Of a DNA stretch of 64,000 nt, positions 19,579-28,023 are shown piece by piece (positions within the stretch are counted from its first letter, which is position 1; each line of letters starts with the position of its first letter). The stretch lies in NCBI RefSeq assembly GCF_900100155.1, contig NZ_FMTP01000005.1, positions 186,001 to 250,000 of the forward strand, in the 5' to 3' direction. A program made the position numbers and the translations under genes. This DNA is from Ancylobacter rudongensis. GTDB lineage: Bacteria > Pseudomonadota > Alphaproteobacteria > Rhizobiales > Xanthobacteraceae. Below the pieces are notes generated by a model. That model was not told where the DNA came from, made no database searches, and saw only the letters and a list, made by a program, of their open reading frames with translations.

Positions 19579-20487
19579 TCAGGCGTTGGCGTGGCGGGGC
19601 AGCAGCGCGCCGCGATGGCGGATGACGCGACCGGCGAGACCATGGCCGGCCTCGGCCGCTACCGCCGGCAGCTCGCCGGCAAGACGGGCGGCGAGATAGG
19701 CGGCATTGAAGCTGTCGCCGGCGGCGGTGGTGTCCACAGGTTCGACCGGCTGGGGGATGGGGACAAGCTGCGCGGTGCCGCCGCTGACCACCAGCGCGCC
19801 CTCGGCGCCGTTCTTCACCACGATTTCCTGCACGCCGAAGGTGGCGAGGCGCTCGGCGGTGGCGGTGGGGGAGCCATCGCCCCAGAGCCTTGCCTCATCC
19901 TCGAAGGTCGGCAGGGCGATGGAGGTGCGCTTGAGCGCCTCGGCATAGACGGCGCGGGCCCGCGCCACGTCGCCGCGCCAGTTGCGCGGGCGGAAATTGC
20001 CGTCGAAGACGATGCGGGTGCCGCGTTCGCGGGCGAATTCCAGCGTCGCCAGCAGGCGCCCGAGCCCGGCATTGGAATAGAGCGAGAGGGTGATGCCGGA
20101 GAGATAGATGAGGTTGGCCTCGATCAGCGCCTCGCACACCACTTCCCAGCCGGGCATCTCGAACAGCTCGCGCGCCGGGGCGGTGTCACGCCAATAGGTG
20201 AAGCTGCGCTCGCCCTGCGGGTCGGTGTCGATGAGATAGAGGCCGGCCGTGCGGCCCGGCACCCGTGCCATCAGCCTTGTGTCGAGGCCCTCGCCCTGGG
20301 CGGAGGCGCGGATGGCGTCGGAATAGAGGTCGTCGCCGAGCGCGGTGGCGTAGGCGGTTTCCACGCCGGCGCGGGCGAGATAGACGGCGGTGTTGAAGGT
20401 GTCGCCGCCGACCGACTGGCTGAAGCGCCCATCGGCGCCGCGCGCCAGCTCGACCATGACTTCGCCGATCGAAATTACCCGGGCCAT
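19579..20487 (-). CDS. kdgK: PfkB-family sugar kinase, probable 2-keto-3-deoxygluconate kinase
   Basis: The 302-residue product is a ribokinase/PfkB enzyme: an N-terminal VGGDTFNTAVYLARAG motif (substrate lid), FDGNFRPRNW in the centre, and the catalytic/anion-hole motif DTTAAGDSFNAAYLA near residue 265. The TYWRDTAPAREL segment resembles KdgK proteins that phosphorylate 2-keto-3-deoxygluconate with ATP. The ATG at 20487 gives the common MARVISIGEVMVEL start. It follows an SDR gene on the same strand by 112 bases. A KDG-forming sugar-acid pathway is plausible, but no dehydratase or aldolase is nearby, so the substrate is inference. Confidence 0.85.
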   Translation of the reverse strand: MARVISIGEVMVELARGADGRFSQSVGGDTFNTAVYLARAGVETAYATALGDDLYSDAIRASAQGEGLDTRLMARVPGRTAGLYLIDTDPQGERSFTYWRDTAPARELFEMPGWEVVCEALIEANLIYLSGITLSLYSNAGLGRLLATLEFARERGTRIVFDGNFRPRNWRGDVARARAVYAEALKRTSIALPTFEDEARLWGDGSPTATAERLATFGVQEIVVKNGAEGALVVSGGTAQLVPIPQPVEPVDTTAAGDSFNAAYLAARLAGELPAVAAEAGHGLAGRVIRHRGALLPRHANA

Positions 20488-20599
20488 GCGTCCCTCCCTG
20501 TCGCGCGTCGATTCGCGCGGGAGACTCGCTTTATTCCACCAGCGAGGCAAGGTCGGGGCGGTTTTCCGTCCCGCGCGGGGCGGGACGGAAAGGGTGGGC

Positions 20600-21361
20600 T
20601 CAGAACTGGACGCCGCGGGTCAGGGCGCCGTCGACCACCAGATTGGTGCCGTAGATGAAGCTGGCCGCCGGGCTCGCCAGGAAGACGGCGGCGTTGGCGA
20701 CTTCCTGCGCCGTCGCCATGCGGCCCGTGGGGTTGAGCGCCAGCGCCTCGGCGTACAAAGCCGGGTTGCCGTCCTTGATCTGGTTCCAGATGCCGCCGTC
20801 GAAATAGGTGTTGCCGGGCGAGACGGTGTTGGCGCGGATCTTCTTCGGCGCCAGCTGGTAGGCGAGGCCCTGCGTGTAGTGGATCAGCGCCGCCTTGAAC
20901 ACGCCATAGGGCCCGCAGGCGAAGTCGATCTCGCGGCCCGACACCGAGGAGATGGTGACGATGGAGCCGGCGGCGCTCTGTTCGAGATAGGGCATCGCGG
21001 CATTGACGAGGCGCACCGTGCCCATGAGGTCGGTGTCGAAGCCCTTCTTCCAGTGCTCCTCCTCATGGCCGACCGCCAGCGCGCTGACATTGGCGACGAC
21101 GATATCGAGGCCGCCAAACGCGCTGGCCGCTTTCTCCACGAAACCGGCAAGGGCGGCGCCGTCGGACACATCGGCCCCGACGCCGAGCGTCTTCACGCCC
21201 GCCTCCGCCAGCCGGGCGGCGGTGGCCTGCGCTTCTCCGTCATGGCGGCTGCACACGGCGACGTCGCAGCCCTCGGCCGCCAGCGTTTCGGCGATGGCGA
21301 GGCCGATGCCCTTGGTGCCGCCGCTGACGACGGCGCGCAGTCCCTTGAGTCCGAGATCCAT
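20600..21361 (-). CDS. Short-chain dehydrogenase/reductase next to the sugar kinase
   Basis: A 253-residue SDR with the Rossmann motif SGGTKGIGLAIAETL at about 12-26 and the catalytic pair Y-x3-K in GPYGVFKAALIHY, with the serine in ISSVSG. The NNAG motif is replaced by ANVSAL, which is tolerated in the family. The closing IYGTNLVVDGALTRGVQF is standard. The ATG at 21361 (MDLGLKGLRAVVSG) is preferred over a 17-residue longer reading. It probably precedes kdgK in one transcript, so oxidation of a sugar or sugar acid is a fair guess; the substrate cannot be assigned. Confidence 0.82.
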   Translation of the reverse strand: MDLGLKGLRAVVSGGTKGIGLAIAETLAAEGCDVAVCSRHDGEAQATAARLAEAGVKTLGVGADVSDGAALAGFVEKAASAFGGLDIVVANVSALAVGHEEEHWKKGFDTDLMGTVRLVNAAMPYLEQSAAGSIVTISSVSGREIDFACGPYGVFKAALIHYTQGLAYQLAPKKIRANTVSPGNTYFDGGIWNQIKDGNPALYAEALALNPTGRMATAQEVANAAVFLASPAASFIYGTNLVVDGALTRGVQF

Positions 21362-21471
21362 TTTCGCTGATCCTTCACGAGCGGGGGGTGTCTCGACCCA
21401 TGATCCCCGCACCTTTGCGCCGGCACAAGACGCCTCGCCGGTTTATCCCGGTGCGGCGTGCGGCGCCGCGT

Positions 21472-22038
21472 TCACGGCGCGATCATGATGATGCGTGGCG
21501 CGGTGGTGTAGGGCGCCGGCTGCGCAGGGGCGGTTGCGCTGCCTTCTGCCGGCTCTGCTGCGAGAGGTGCCGGCGGCCAGCCGCCGTCGGGAGCATAGCG
21601 GGATTCGAGATCGCGGGCACGCTGCTCATTGTGACCGATCAGGCAGATCAGCCGCTGTTCCATGACGCCCGACCCGCCGAGCCGCCCGCCAATGCTCTGC
21701 CGGGGACCCTCGCCCTCGAACGGGGCGATGCTCTGGCACTCGAAGTTCCGCCAATGGACGAAACGCCCCTGCGATTCCTCGAACAGGGCGCTCCAGCGCC
21801 GCCGTTGCGCGGGCTGCAGATCGGCGCGCGCCTCGATCACCGCCGTGACCCCCTCGACGCTGCGCTGGAGTTCCCGCTCGCTCGCGACCTGCAGCGCGGT
21901 GAGGCAATCGAGAGTGGCGCGCGGCTCGGCATGGTCGCGCCGGCACGCCGCCGCGTCGGTCGCCCACGCGGCGGGGGTGGCGGCCGCGAGCAGCAGGGCC
22001 GCGGCGGCGAGTGGGCCGAGCTGGCGCGGTGTCATCAT
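21472..22038 (-). CDS. Secreted LprI/DUF1311-like protein
   Basis: The 188-residue product starts with a signal peptide (QLGPLAAAALLLAAATPAAWA) and contains the pattern of the LprI N-terminal domain (DUF1311): a first cysteine (AACRRDHAEP), a DCL segment, then FVHWRNFECQS and a final LICLIGHNEQRARDLE with spaced cysteines that probably pair. The family includes a mycobacterial lysozyme inhibitor, but most members are uncharacterised. The C-terminal 50 residues are alanine/proline-rich and probably disordered. An ATG one codon downstream is equally good as start. It lies 28 bases after the aminotransferase stop on the same strand, a possible operon without obvious functional link. Confidence 0.75.
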   Translation of the reverse strand: MMTPRQLGPLAAAALLLAAATPAAWATDAAACRRDHAEPRATLDCLTALQVASERELQRSVEGVTAVIEARADLQPAQRRRWSALFEESQGRFVHWRNFECQSIAPFEGEGPRQSIGGRLGGSGVMEQRLICLIGHNEQRARDLESRYAPDGGWPPAPLAAEPAEGSATAPAQPAPYTTAPRIIMIAP

Positions 22039-22066
22039 TCTCGGCCTCCGTTCGGCTCGGTGGCGT

Positions 22067-23272
22067 TCAGCCGGCGGACGGCTTCCGCAGGAAGGCGTCC
22101 ATGCGCTCCAGCGCGCGGGAGATGTTGGCGGCGGAATTGGCGTAGGACAGGCGTATATAGCCCTCGCCGAACACGCCGAAATCCGGCCCGCCTATGGTGG
22201 CGACTCCGGCCTCGTCCAGCAAGGCGGTGGCGAGCGCCTTCGCCGAGCGCCAGCCGGTGCCCGAGATGTTGGGGAAGGCGTAGAACGCCCCCTTCGACAC
22301 GGCGCAGCGCACGCCCGGCAAAGCGTTAAGCCCGTCCACCACCAGATGCCGGCGGCGGTCGAATTCGGCGACCATCTCCGCCACGCAGTCCTGCGGGCCG
22401 GTGAGCGCGGCCAGCGCGCCGAACTGCGCCGGGGCGTTGACGCAGGACCACGCATTGACCGCGAGCTTGCGGGCGGCATCGAACAGCCCTTCCGGCCACA
22501 GCGCCCAGCCGAGGCGCCAGCCGGTCATCGCATAGGTCTTCGACCAGCCATTGAGCAGGATCAGCCGGTCGCGGATTTCCGGGTAGGCGAGCAGGGTGGT
22601 GTGGGCTTCGCCGTCGAACAGGAACTGGTCGTAAATCTCGTCCGACAGGATGGCGACGTGGGGATGGTTCGCCAGCCCGGCGACGAAGGCGTCGATCTCA
22701 GCCTTGGGGGTGACGCCGCCGGTCGGGTTGGCCGGCGAGTTGAGGATGACGAGCCGGGTGCGCTCGGTGATGAGCGACAGCGCTTCGGTAGCGGAGAAGC
22801 CGAAGCCGTTTTCCTCGCGCACCGGCACCGGGATCGGGGTGGCGCCGGTGAACTCGATCATCGAGCGGTAGATGGGAAAGCCGGGGTCGGGATAGAGGAT
22901 TTCCGCGCCCGGCTCGCCCAGCATGAGGATGGCCGAGAACATCGTCACCTTGCCGCCGGGCACGATCATTACCCGCCCGGGATCGATGTCGAGGCCGAAG
23001 CGGCGGTGAATGTCGCCTGCCACCGCCTCGCGCAGCGGCTGGATGCCGACGGAGGGGGTGTAGCCGTGCTGGCCCTCGTGCAGCGCCTTGATGGCGGCCT
23101 CGACAATATGGCCGGGCGTTGAGAAATCCGGCTGGCCGATGCCGAGATTGATGATGTCGCGCCCCTGCGCCGCGAGCGCGGCGGCGCGCGCCAGCACGGC
23201 GAAGGCGTTCTCCTCGCCGATCCGGTCGAAGGCCGCGACAGGGTGGAGGGGCAGGCGGGCTGGCGTCATCAT
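22067..23272 (-). CDS. PLP-dependent class I/II aminotransferase
   Basis: The 401-residue product is a fold-type I aminotransferase. Landmarks are INLGIGQPDFSTP near the N-terminus, NSPANPTGGV (substrate carboxylate and PLP contacts), SDEIYDQFLF (aspartate to the PLP nitrogen) and the Schiff-base lysine in NGWSKTYAMTGWRLGW near residue 245; a final arginine lies in GYIRLSYANS. It resembles aspartate or broad-range aminotransferases of the AspC/PatA-like subgroup, acting in the cytoplasm. The neighbours do not show which amino acid it uses. A pair of palindromes lies in its upstream gap. Confidence 0.9.
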   Translation of the reverse strand: MMTPARLPLHPVAAFDRIGEENAFAVLARAAALAAQGRDIINLGIGQPDFSTPGHIVEAAIKALHEGQHGYTPSVGIQPLREAVAGDIHRRFGLDIDPGRVMIVPGGKVTMFSAILMLGEPGAEILYPDPGFPIYRSMIEFTGATPIPVPVREENGFGFSATEALSLITERTRLVILNSPANPTGGVTPKAEIDAFVAGLANHPHVAILSDEIYDQFLFDGEAHTTLLAYPEIRDRLILLNGWSKTYAMTGWRLGWALWPEGLFDAARKLAVNAWSCVNAPAQFGALAALTGPQDCVAEMVAEFDRRRHLVVDGLNALPGVRCAVSKGAFYAFPNISGTGWRSAKALATALLDEAGVATIGGPDFGVFGEGYIRLSYANSAANISRALERMDAFLRKPSAG

Positions 23273-23291
23273 GTCCTCGTTCGGGTTCCGT

Positions 23292-23408
23292 TAGAGTGCG
23301 ATCCGATCAGATTGAACCAATCTGATCGGTAAATTGCCCTCTAACTCTAAGATAGAGAACGCGTTATCCGATCAGCTTGCGATGCAAGCTGATCGGCGCG
23401 TGCTCTAG
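23292..23408. repeat. Paired CCGATCAG palindromes (REP-like element)
   Basis: Two perfect hairpins share the same ends: CCGATCAGATT with AATCTGATCGG over 5 bases (23303-23329), and CCGATCAGCTTGC with GCAAGCTGATCGG over 3 bases (23368-23396). Outer arms TAGAG near 23292 and CTCTA near 23404 let the whole block fold. It lies in the 283-base gap 23273-23555 between divergent aminotransferase and GNAT genes. The rest of the gap shows nothing recognisable. Confidence 0.8.
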
Positions 23409-23555
23409 CGTTTCCGTTGGCGCGGCGCATCAAAGCTCTTGCAGTCTTTCGCATTCGTGTCACACGGGAGCGGGCGAGGTTCAAGGGGTTGCGCCGGCTG
23501 GACCGGCGAGGGGCCGGTGGCGTGACTGCCGGCGTGTGAGTTGGGTAAGACGCTG

Positions 23556-24749
23556 ATGGGTGAGCCGCACGACCAGTCTTCCGCGCCGCAGGCACTGCCT
23601 CTGGGCGCTCCTGTCGACACCGCGCCGGCGCTGCGGCCCGCGCGAACCATCCTCACCGGCCGGTTCGTCGACCTGGTGCCGTTCGATCTCGCGGCGCATG
23701 GCCCGGCGCTGTTCGCCGCCAGCCACGGGCCGGAGCGCGAGGCGCTCTTCGCCTATCTGCCGACGGGCCCCTATGAGGATTATGCCGCCTTCGCCGCCTA
23801 TTACGGCGCGGCGGCGGAGCGCGACGATCCGCTGATGTTCGCGATTGTCGACAAGGCGAGCGGGGTCGCGGTCGGCCATGCGACCTATATGCGGATCGAC
23901 CCGGTCAACCGGACGATCGAGGTCGGCCATATCCTCTACACCCCGGCACTGATGCGCACGCCGGGCGGCACCGAGGCCATGTATCTCATGGCCCGGCATG
24001 TGTTCGAAACGCTGGGATACCGGCGCTATGAGTGGAAGTGCAACGCGCTGAACGCCCCCTCGCGCCGGGCGGCGGAGCGCTATGGCTTCCGCTTCGAGGG
24101 GCTGTTCCGCCACCATATGATCGTCAAGGGCCGCAACCGCGACACGGCCTGGTTCTCCATTCTTTCGGAGGAATGGCCGCAGATCGCGGTGGCGATGGAA
24201 GCCTGGCTGGCGCCGGAGAATTTCGACGCGGCGGGCCGGCAGATGGTGTCGCTCTCCGTGCTCAATGCGCGCGCGCTTGACGTGGAAGGCCGCACGCTGC
24301 GCCGCGCCGACCTTTCCGATCTTGCCGCCGTGGAGGCGCTGCAGCGCGCCGCCTATGCCCGCAACCGCATCCTGCTCGGCGTCGAGCCGGTGCCGCTGCT
24401 GTGGGATTATGCCCGCGTGTTCCGCGAGCGGGAGGTGTGGGTGCTGGACGGCAGCGAGGGGGTCGTCGCCGTCGCTATCCTTCACCCGCGCAACGACGAT
24501 CTTCTGGCCGACAGCCTCGCCGCCTGCCCGCGCGCGCAGGGGTTCGGCCATGGCAACCTGCTGCTGGCGGCGGCCGAGGCGCGGGCGCGGGCGCTCGGGC
24601 GGGACACGGTGCGGCTCTATACCGGCGAGCCGCTCTCGGCCAACATCAACTGGTACCGCCGCAAGGGCTACGCCATCGAGAGGGTGGAGCAGCTCCCCGA
24701 CCGGCGGCTGGTGCATATGGCCAAACCGCTGGCCGCGCCGGCGGCGTGA
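23556..24749 (+). CDS. Tandem GNAT acetyltransferase (two fused domains)
   Basis: The 397-residue product contains two N-acetyltransferase domains. The first (about 25-220) is of the RimJ/RimL type, with GVAVGHATYMRIDPVNRTIEVG, a beta bulge region and SRRAAERYGFRFEG. The second (about 240-390) has AVAILHPRNDDLLADSL, the acetyl-CoA loop QGFGHGNLLL and the closing NINWYRRKGYAIERVE. Each domain could acetylate a different amine; the substrates are unknown. The ATG at 23556 is preferred, with a TTG five codons upstream as the alternative. Map follows on the same strand after 106 bases. The RimJ-like part plus map suggests a protein N-terminus theme, but this is only neighbourhood evidence. Confidence 0.85.
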   Translation: MGEPHDQSSAPQALPLGAPVDTAPALRPARTILTGRFVDLVPFDLAAHGPALFAASHGPEREALFAYLPTGPYEDYAAFAAYYGAAAERDDPLMFAIVDKASGVAVGHATYMRIDPVNRTIEVGHILYTPALMRTPGGTEAMYLMARHVFETLGYRRYEWKCNALNAPSRRAAERYGFRFEGLFRHHMIVKGRNRDTAWFSILSEEWPQIAVAMEAWLAPENFDAAGRQMVSLSVLNARALDVEGRTLRRADLSDLAAVEALQRAAYARNRILLGVEPVPLLWDYARVFREREVWVLDGSEGVVAVAILHPRNDDLLADSLAACPRAQGFGHGNLLLAAAEARARALGRDTVRLYTGEPLSANINWYRRKGYAIERVEQLPDRRLVHMAKPLAAPAA

Positions 24750-24855
24750 GGGCGGTGCGCGGGCGTTCCGCGCGCGCTTTCCTTGCGCCAGAGCGCGGAT
24801 CGCTTACATTCGGCGCGGGTATTCGCCCTGAACCTGTGCTGTTGGACGTTCGACG

Positions 24856-25683
24856 ATGAGCTATGTAGAGGCGGCCGGCGCGCCGCTGCGCAAGACCGGC
24901 CATATCAAGCTGCATGGCCCGGAAGGCTTTGCCGGCATGCGCAAGGCGGGGCAACTGACGGCGCAGGCGCTCGATCTCGTGCATGAGCTGGTGGCGCCCG
25001 GCGTTTCCACCGAGGCGATCGACCGGCTGGTGTTCGAGTTCGCCATGGACCATGGCGCGCTGCCGGCGACGCTGATGTATCGCGGCTACCGCAAGTCCAC
25101 CTGCACCTCGATCAACCATGTCGTCTGCCACGGCATCCCGAACGAGAAGCCGCTGCGCGAGGGCGACATCGTCAATGTCGACGTGACGCTGATCGTCGAC
25201 GGCTGGTATGGCGATTCCAGCCGCATGTACCCGGTGGGCGAGATCCCCCGCCGCGCCGAGCGGCTGCTCGACGTGACCTATGAGTCGCTGATGCGCGGCA
25301 TCGCCGAGGTGAAGCCGGGCAAGCATGTCGGCGATATCGGCGCGGCGATCCAGGATTTCGTCGAGCCGCTGCATATGAGCGTGGTGCGCGATTTCTGCGG
25401 CCATGGCGTCGGCCAGATCTTCCACGACGAGCCGAACATCGTCCATGTCGGCCGGCGCGGCGATGGGCCGGAGCTGATGCCCGGCATGATCTTCACCATC
25501 GAGCCGATGATCAATCTCGGCCGCCCGCATGTGAAGGTGCTTTCCGACGGCTGGACGGCGGTGACGCGCGACCGCTCGCTCTCCGCCCAGTTCGAGCACA
25601 CGGTGGGGGTGACGGAGACGGGGTGCGAGATCTTCACGCTCTCGCCCAAAGGCTATCACAAGCCGATCTTCAGCAACGACTGA
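24856..25683 (+). CDS. map: Methionine aminopeptidase, type I
   Basis: Removes the initiator methionine from new proteins. The 275-residue product has the pita-bread fold landmarks: the histidine in [10 protein letters not shown], metal-ligand aspartates in [18 protein letters not shown], the histidine in FCGHGVGQ, and glutamates in FTIEPM and AQFEHTV. The 30-residue N-terminal part before GFAGMRKAG is a little longer than in E. coli Map. It is followed by radC after 17 bases, an arrangement common in alphaproteobacteria. Confidence 0.96.
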   Translation: MSYVEAAGAPLRKTGHIKLHGPEGFAGMRKAGQLTAQALDLVHELVAPGVSTEAIDRLVFEFAMDHGALPATLMYRGYRKSTCTSINHVVCHGIPNEKPLREGDIVNVDVTLIVDGWYGDSSRMYPVGEIPRRAERLLDVTYESLMRGIAEVKPGKHVGDIGAAIQDFVEPLHMSVVRDFCGHGVGQIFHDEPNIVHVGRRGDGPELMPGMIFTIEPMINLGRPHVKVLSDGWTAVTRDRSLSAQFEHTVGVTETGCEIFTLSPKGYHKPIFSND

Positions 25684-25700
25684 GCGAGGCGGGAGCCCGC

Positions 25701-26465
25701 ATGGCGCGTAACCGAGCCGGGCGCAGCGGCGGCCGTGACGACCTGCCGGCCGATCCTGATTCAGCCGCCGCGCCGGCCGGCTTCGCCGAGGCGGAGCCGC
25801 ACTTTCTCGGCCATCGCGAGCGGCTGCGCGAGCGCTTCCGCAAGGCCGGCGGCGAGGCGCTGCCCGATTATGAACTGCTGGAGCTGGTGCTGTTCCGCGC
25901 TGTCGTGCGGGCGGATGTGAAGCCGCTGGCCAAGGCGCTGATCGACCGATTCGGGTCCTTCGCCGAGGTGGTCGGCGCTCCGCCCGGGCGGCTGCGCGAG
26001 GTGAAGGGGGTCGGCGAGGCCATCGTCACCGAGCTGAAGCTGATCGGCGCGGCGGTGGAACGGGTGACGCGCGGCCAGGTGCGCGCCCGCCCGGTGCTGT
26101 CCTCCTGGAGCGCGGTGATCGCCCATTGCCGGGCCAGCATGGCCTTTGTCGAGCAGGAGCAGTTCCGCATCCTGTTCCTCGACAAGCGCAACCAGCTCAT
26201 TCTCGACGAGGTGCAGCAGCGCGGCACGGTGGATCACACGCCGGTCTATCCGCGCGAAGTGGTGAAGCGGGCGCTGGAGGTGGCGGCGAGTGCCATCATC
26301 CTCGTCCACAACCATCCGAGCGGCGATCCCACGCCGTCCAATGCCGACATCCAGATGACCAAGACCATCATCGACGTGGCCAAGCCGCTCGGCATTGAGG
26401 TGCATGACCACATCATCGTCGGCAAGGACGGCCATGCCTCCTTGCGCGGGCTGCGGCTGATCTGA
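25701..26465 (+). CDS. radC: RadC/JAMM-domain protein
   Basis: The 254-residue product has an N-terminal helix-hairpin-helix-like region (about 30-105, with [20 protein letters not shown]) and a C-terminal JAMM metalloprotease-like domain with the metal motif [14 protein letters not shown] near residue 203. RadC was named from a repair phenotype, but its biochemical function remains unsettled. The ATG at 25701 has GGGAG upstream; a longer reading overlaps map and is rejected. Positioned 17 bases after map and convergent with the amine-oxidase gene, with only 8 bases between the stops. Confidence 0.92.
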   Translation: MARNRAGRSGGRDDLPADPDSAAAPAGFAEAEPHFLGHRERLRERFRKAGGEALPDYELLELVLFRAVVRADVKPLAKALIDRFGSFAEVVGAPPGRLREVKGVGEAIVTELKLIGAAVERVTRGQVRARPVLSSWSAVIAHCRASMAFVEQEQFRILFLDKRNQLILDEVQQRGTVDHTPVYPREVVKRALEVAASAIILVHNHPSGDPTPSNADIQMTKTIIDVAKPLGIEVHDHIIVGKDGHASLRGLRLI

Positions 26466-26473
26466 GGTTCAAA

Positions 26474-27949
26474 TCAGCGCGCGCCGGAGAGCGGGCGGGC
26501 CTCCGGGTCGATCTGCCGGGCGGCGCGCAGGCCGGATTCGATGGCGCCTTCGACCCAGCCTGTCTTCAGCGTGGTGAAATCGCCGGCGAAATGGATGCGC
26601 CCTTCCGGGGCGGTCCATTCCTTCACCATCCAGCCGCCGCCGACCGGCGTCGAGCCGAAGGAGCCGCGAATCCAGGGCTGTTCGCTCCAGGCGAAATCGC
26701 TGACGCTGACGACGTCGCCGAGCAGCCCCGGCAGGTCCTGCTGGAAGATGTCCACCACCTGCTGCGCCCGCACTTCGCGCGGGGCGGCGAGCACGCGGTC
26801 GGCATTCTCGCCATTGAGGTAGAAGAAGCCGCTGCCATGGCCGCCGGGCTCATTGCCGGTGATGTCGATGAAGCGCTCCCACGGCCGGTCGCCGCCGGCC
26901 ATCGGCCAGCCGCGCACATTATGGGCGAGCCAGGTCGGCTCCCGGGTCTTGACGATGACCTTGATCGTCTTGTCCCACTCCATCTCGGCGAACATGCGTG
27001 CCTTGCCGGCGGACCAGGCGGGCGTGACCTCGACCTCATCCATCACGCTGAAGGGAATGGTGGAGACGATGGCGTCGCCGGTGAATTCCTTGCCGTCCTT
27101 GGTGCCGACGCGAATGCGCGGGCCGGTCTGGTCGATGCGGACCACCTGCGCGTCGAGCACGATATTGCCACGGCCGAGCGCGTTGGCCATCGCCATCGGC
27201 AGGCGGTTATTGCCGCCCTGGATGCGGAACACGTTCTGATCGCCGAAATGGTAGGCGAGATCGGGAATGATGCTGAGCGTCTGCGCGTAGGGGGTGAACA
27301 GCCCGGCATTGGCGGCGAGCAGCTTGAGGAAGGCGGGCGAGGCACCCACCGGGCGCAGCAAATCCTCCAGCGTGATGTCGTCGAGCCGGTCCAGCAGGTC
27401 CTGGTCCGGCCAGTCGGGGCTGAGCACGGTGTTGGTGTCGAGCCCGGCGCGGAACAGATAGCGGTTGAGATTGGCAGAGACTGTGACGTTGCGTTCTTCC
27501 GACGTCAGGTCCCACGGCCAGTTGGTGATGTCGGCGGATTTCGCGGTCTTGCCGTCCACCATATAGACCGGCAGCCCGTCATTCAGGCTGAGCAGCGGCA
27601 GGTTGAAATGGCGCACATAGTTCAGCACCAGCGGCATGTCGGAACGGAAATGGCCGCCGCCCGCCTCGGTGAACATGCCGTCGCCCAGCGGCAGCGACAG
27701 CAGCCGGCCGCCGATGCGTGCCTGCCGCTCGATCACCGTCACCTTGTGGCCGCGCCGCTGCAGCGCGAGCGCGGCGGTGAGGCCGGACATGCCGGCGCCG
27801 AGCACCAGAACCTCGATGGGGCGATCGGTTCGCGCCTGTGCCCGTGCCGGGGCCGCCAGCGGCGGTGCGGCGAGGGCCCCCAGCGTCGCGGCGGTGCCGG
27901 CCAGCAGCGCGCGGCGCGAGAAGCCACGGGGGGACGTGTCGGTCGTCAT
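26474..27949 (-). CDS. Tat-exported flavin monoamine oxidase family protein
   Basis: The 491-residue product starts with a twin-arginine signal (SRRALLAGTAA, then a hydrophobic stretch to ARAQA), so it is likely exported folded with its FAD. The FAD motif VLGAGMSGLTAALALQRRG follows, with RIGGRLLSL. The C-terminal GRIHFAGDFTTLKTGWVEGAIESG is the typical amine-oxidase ending that contacts FAD. The family oxidises amines or amino acids to imines with H2O2 release; the substrate is not predictable here. The ATG at 27949 is chosen because the Tat motif begins shortly after it; the reading frame continues upstream without coding signs. An Inh-like gene and a hydroxyacid dehydrogenase lie upstream on the same strand. 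Confidence 0.9.
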   Translation of the reverse strand: MTTDTSPRGFSRRALLAGTAATLGALAAPPLAAPARAQARTDRPIEVLVLGAGMSGLTAALALQRRGHKVTVIERQARIGGRLLSLPLGDGMFTEAGGGHFRSDMPLVLNYVRHFNLPLLSLNDGLPVYMVDGKTAKSADITNWPWDLTSEERNVTVSANLNRYLFRAGLDTNTVLSPDWPDQDLLDRLDDITLEDLLRPVGASPAFLKLLAANAGLFTPYAQTLSIIPDLAYHFGDQNVFRIQGGNNRLPMAMANALGRGNIVLDAQVVRIDQTGPRIRVGTKDGKEFTGDAIVSTIPFSVMDEVEVTPAWSAGKARMFAEMEWDKTIKVIVKTREPTWLAHNVRGWPMAGGDRPWERFIDITGNEPGGHGSGFFYLNGENADRVLAAPREVRAQQVVDIFQQDLPGLLGDVVSVSDFAWSEQPWIRGSFGSTPVGGGWMVKEWTAPEGRIHFAGDFTTLKTGWVEGAIESGLRAARQIDPEARPLSGAR

Positions 27950-28023
27950 CGGTTGAAGCTCCCCCTTGCCTTTACGGCATGTAGCAGGAGATAGTTCAAA
28001 AGTCTCGCATCGACCGCCGCGGC

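Noticed and set aside
21472-23408. Tandem palindromes read as a CRISPR array
   Set aside because: Only two copies with unlike inner parts, no regular spacers, and no cas genes nearby; they are REP-like.
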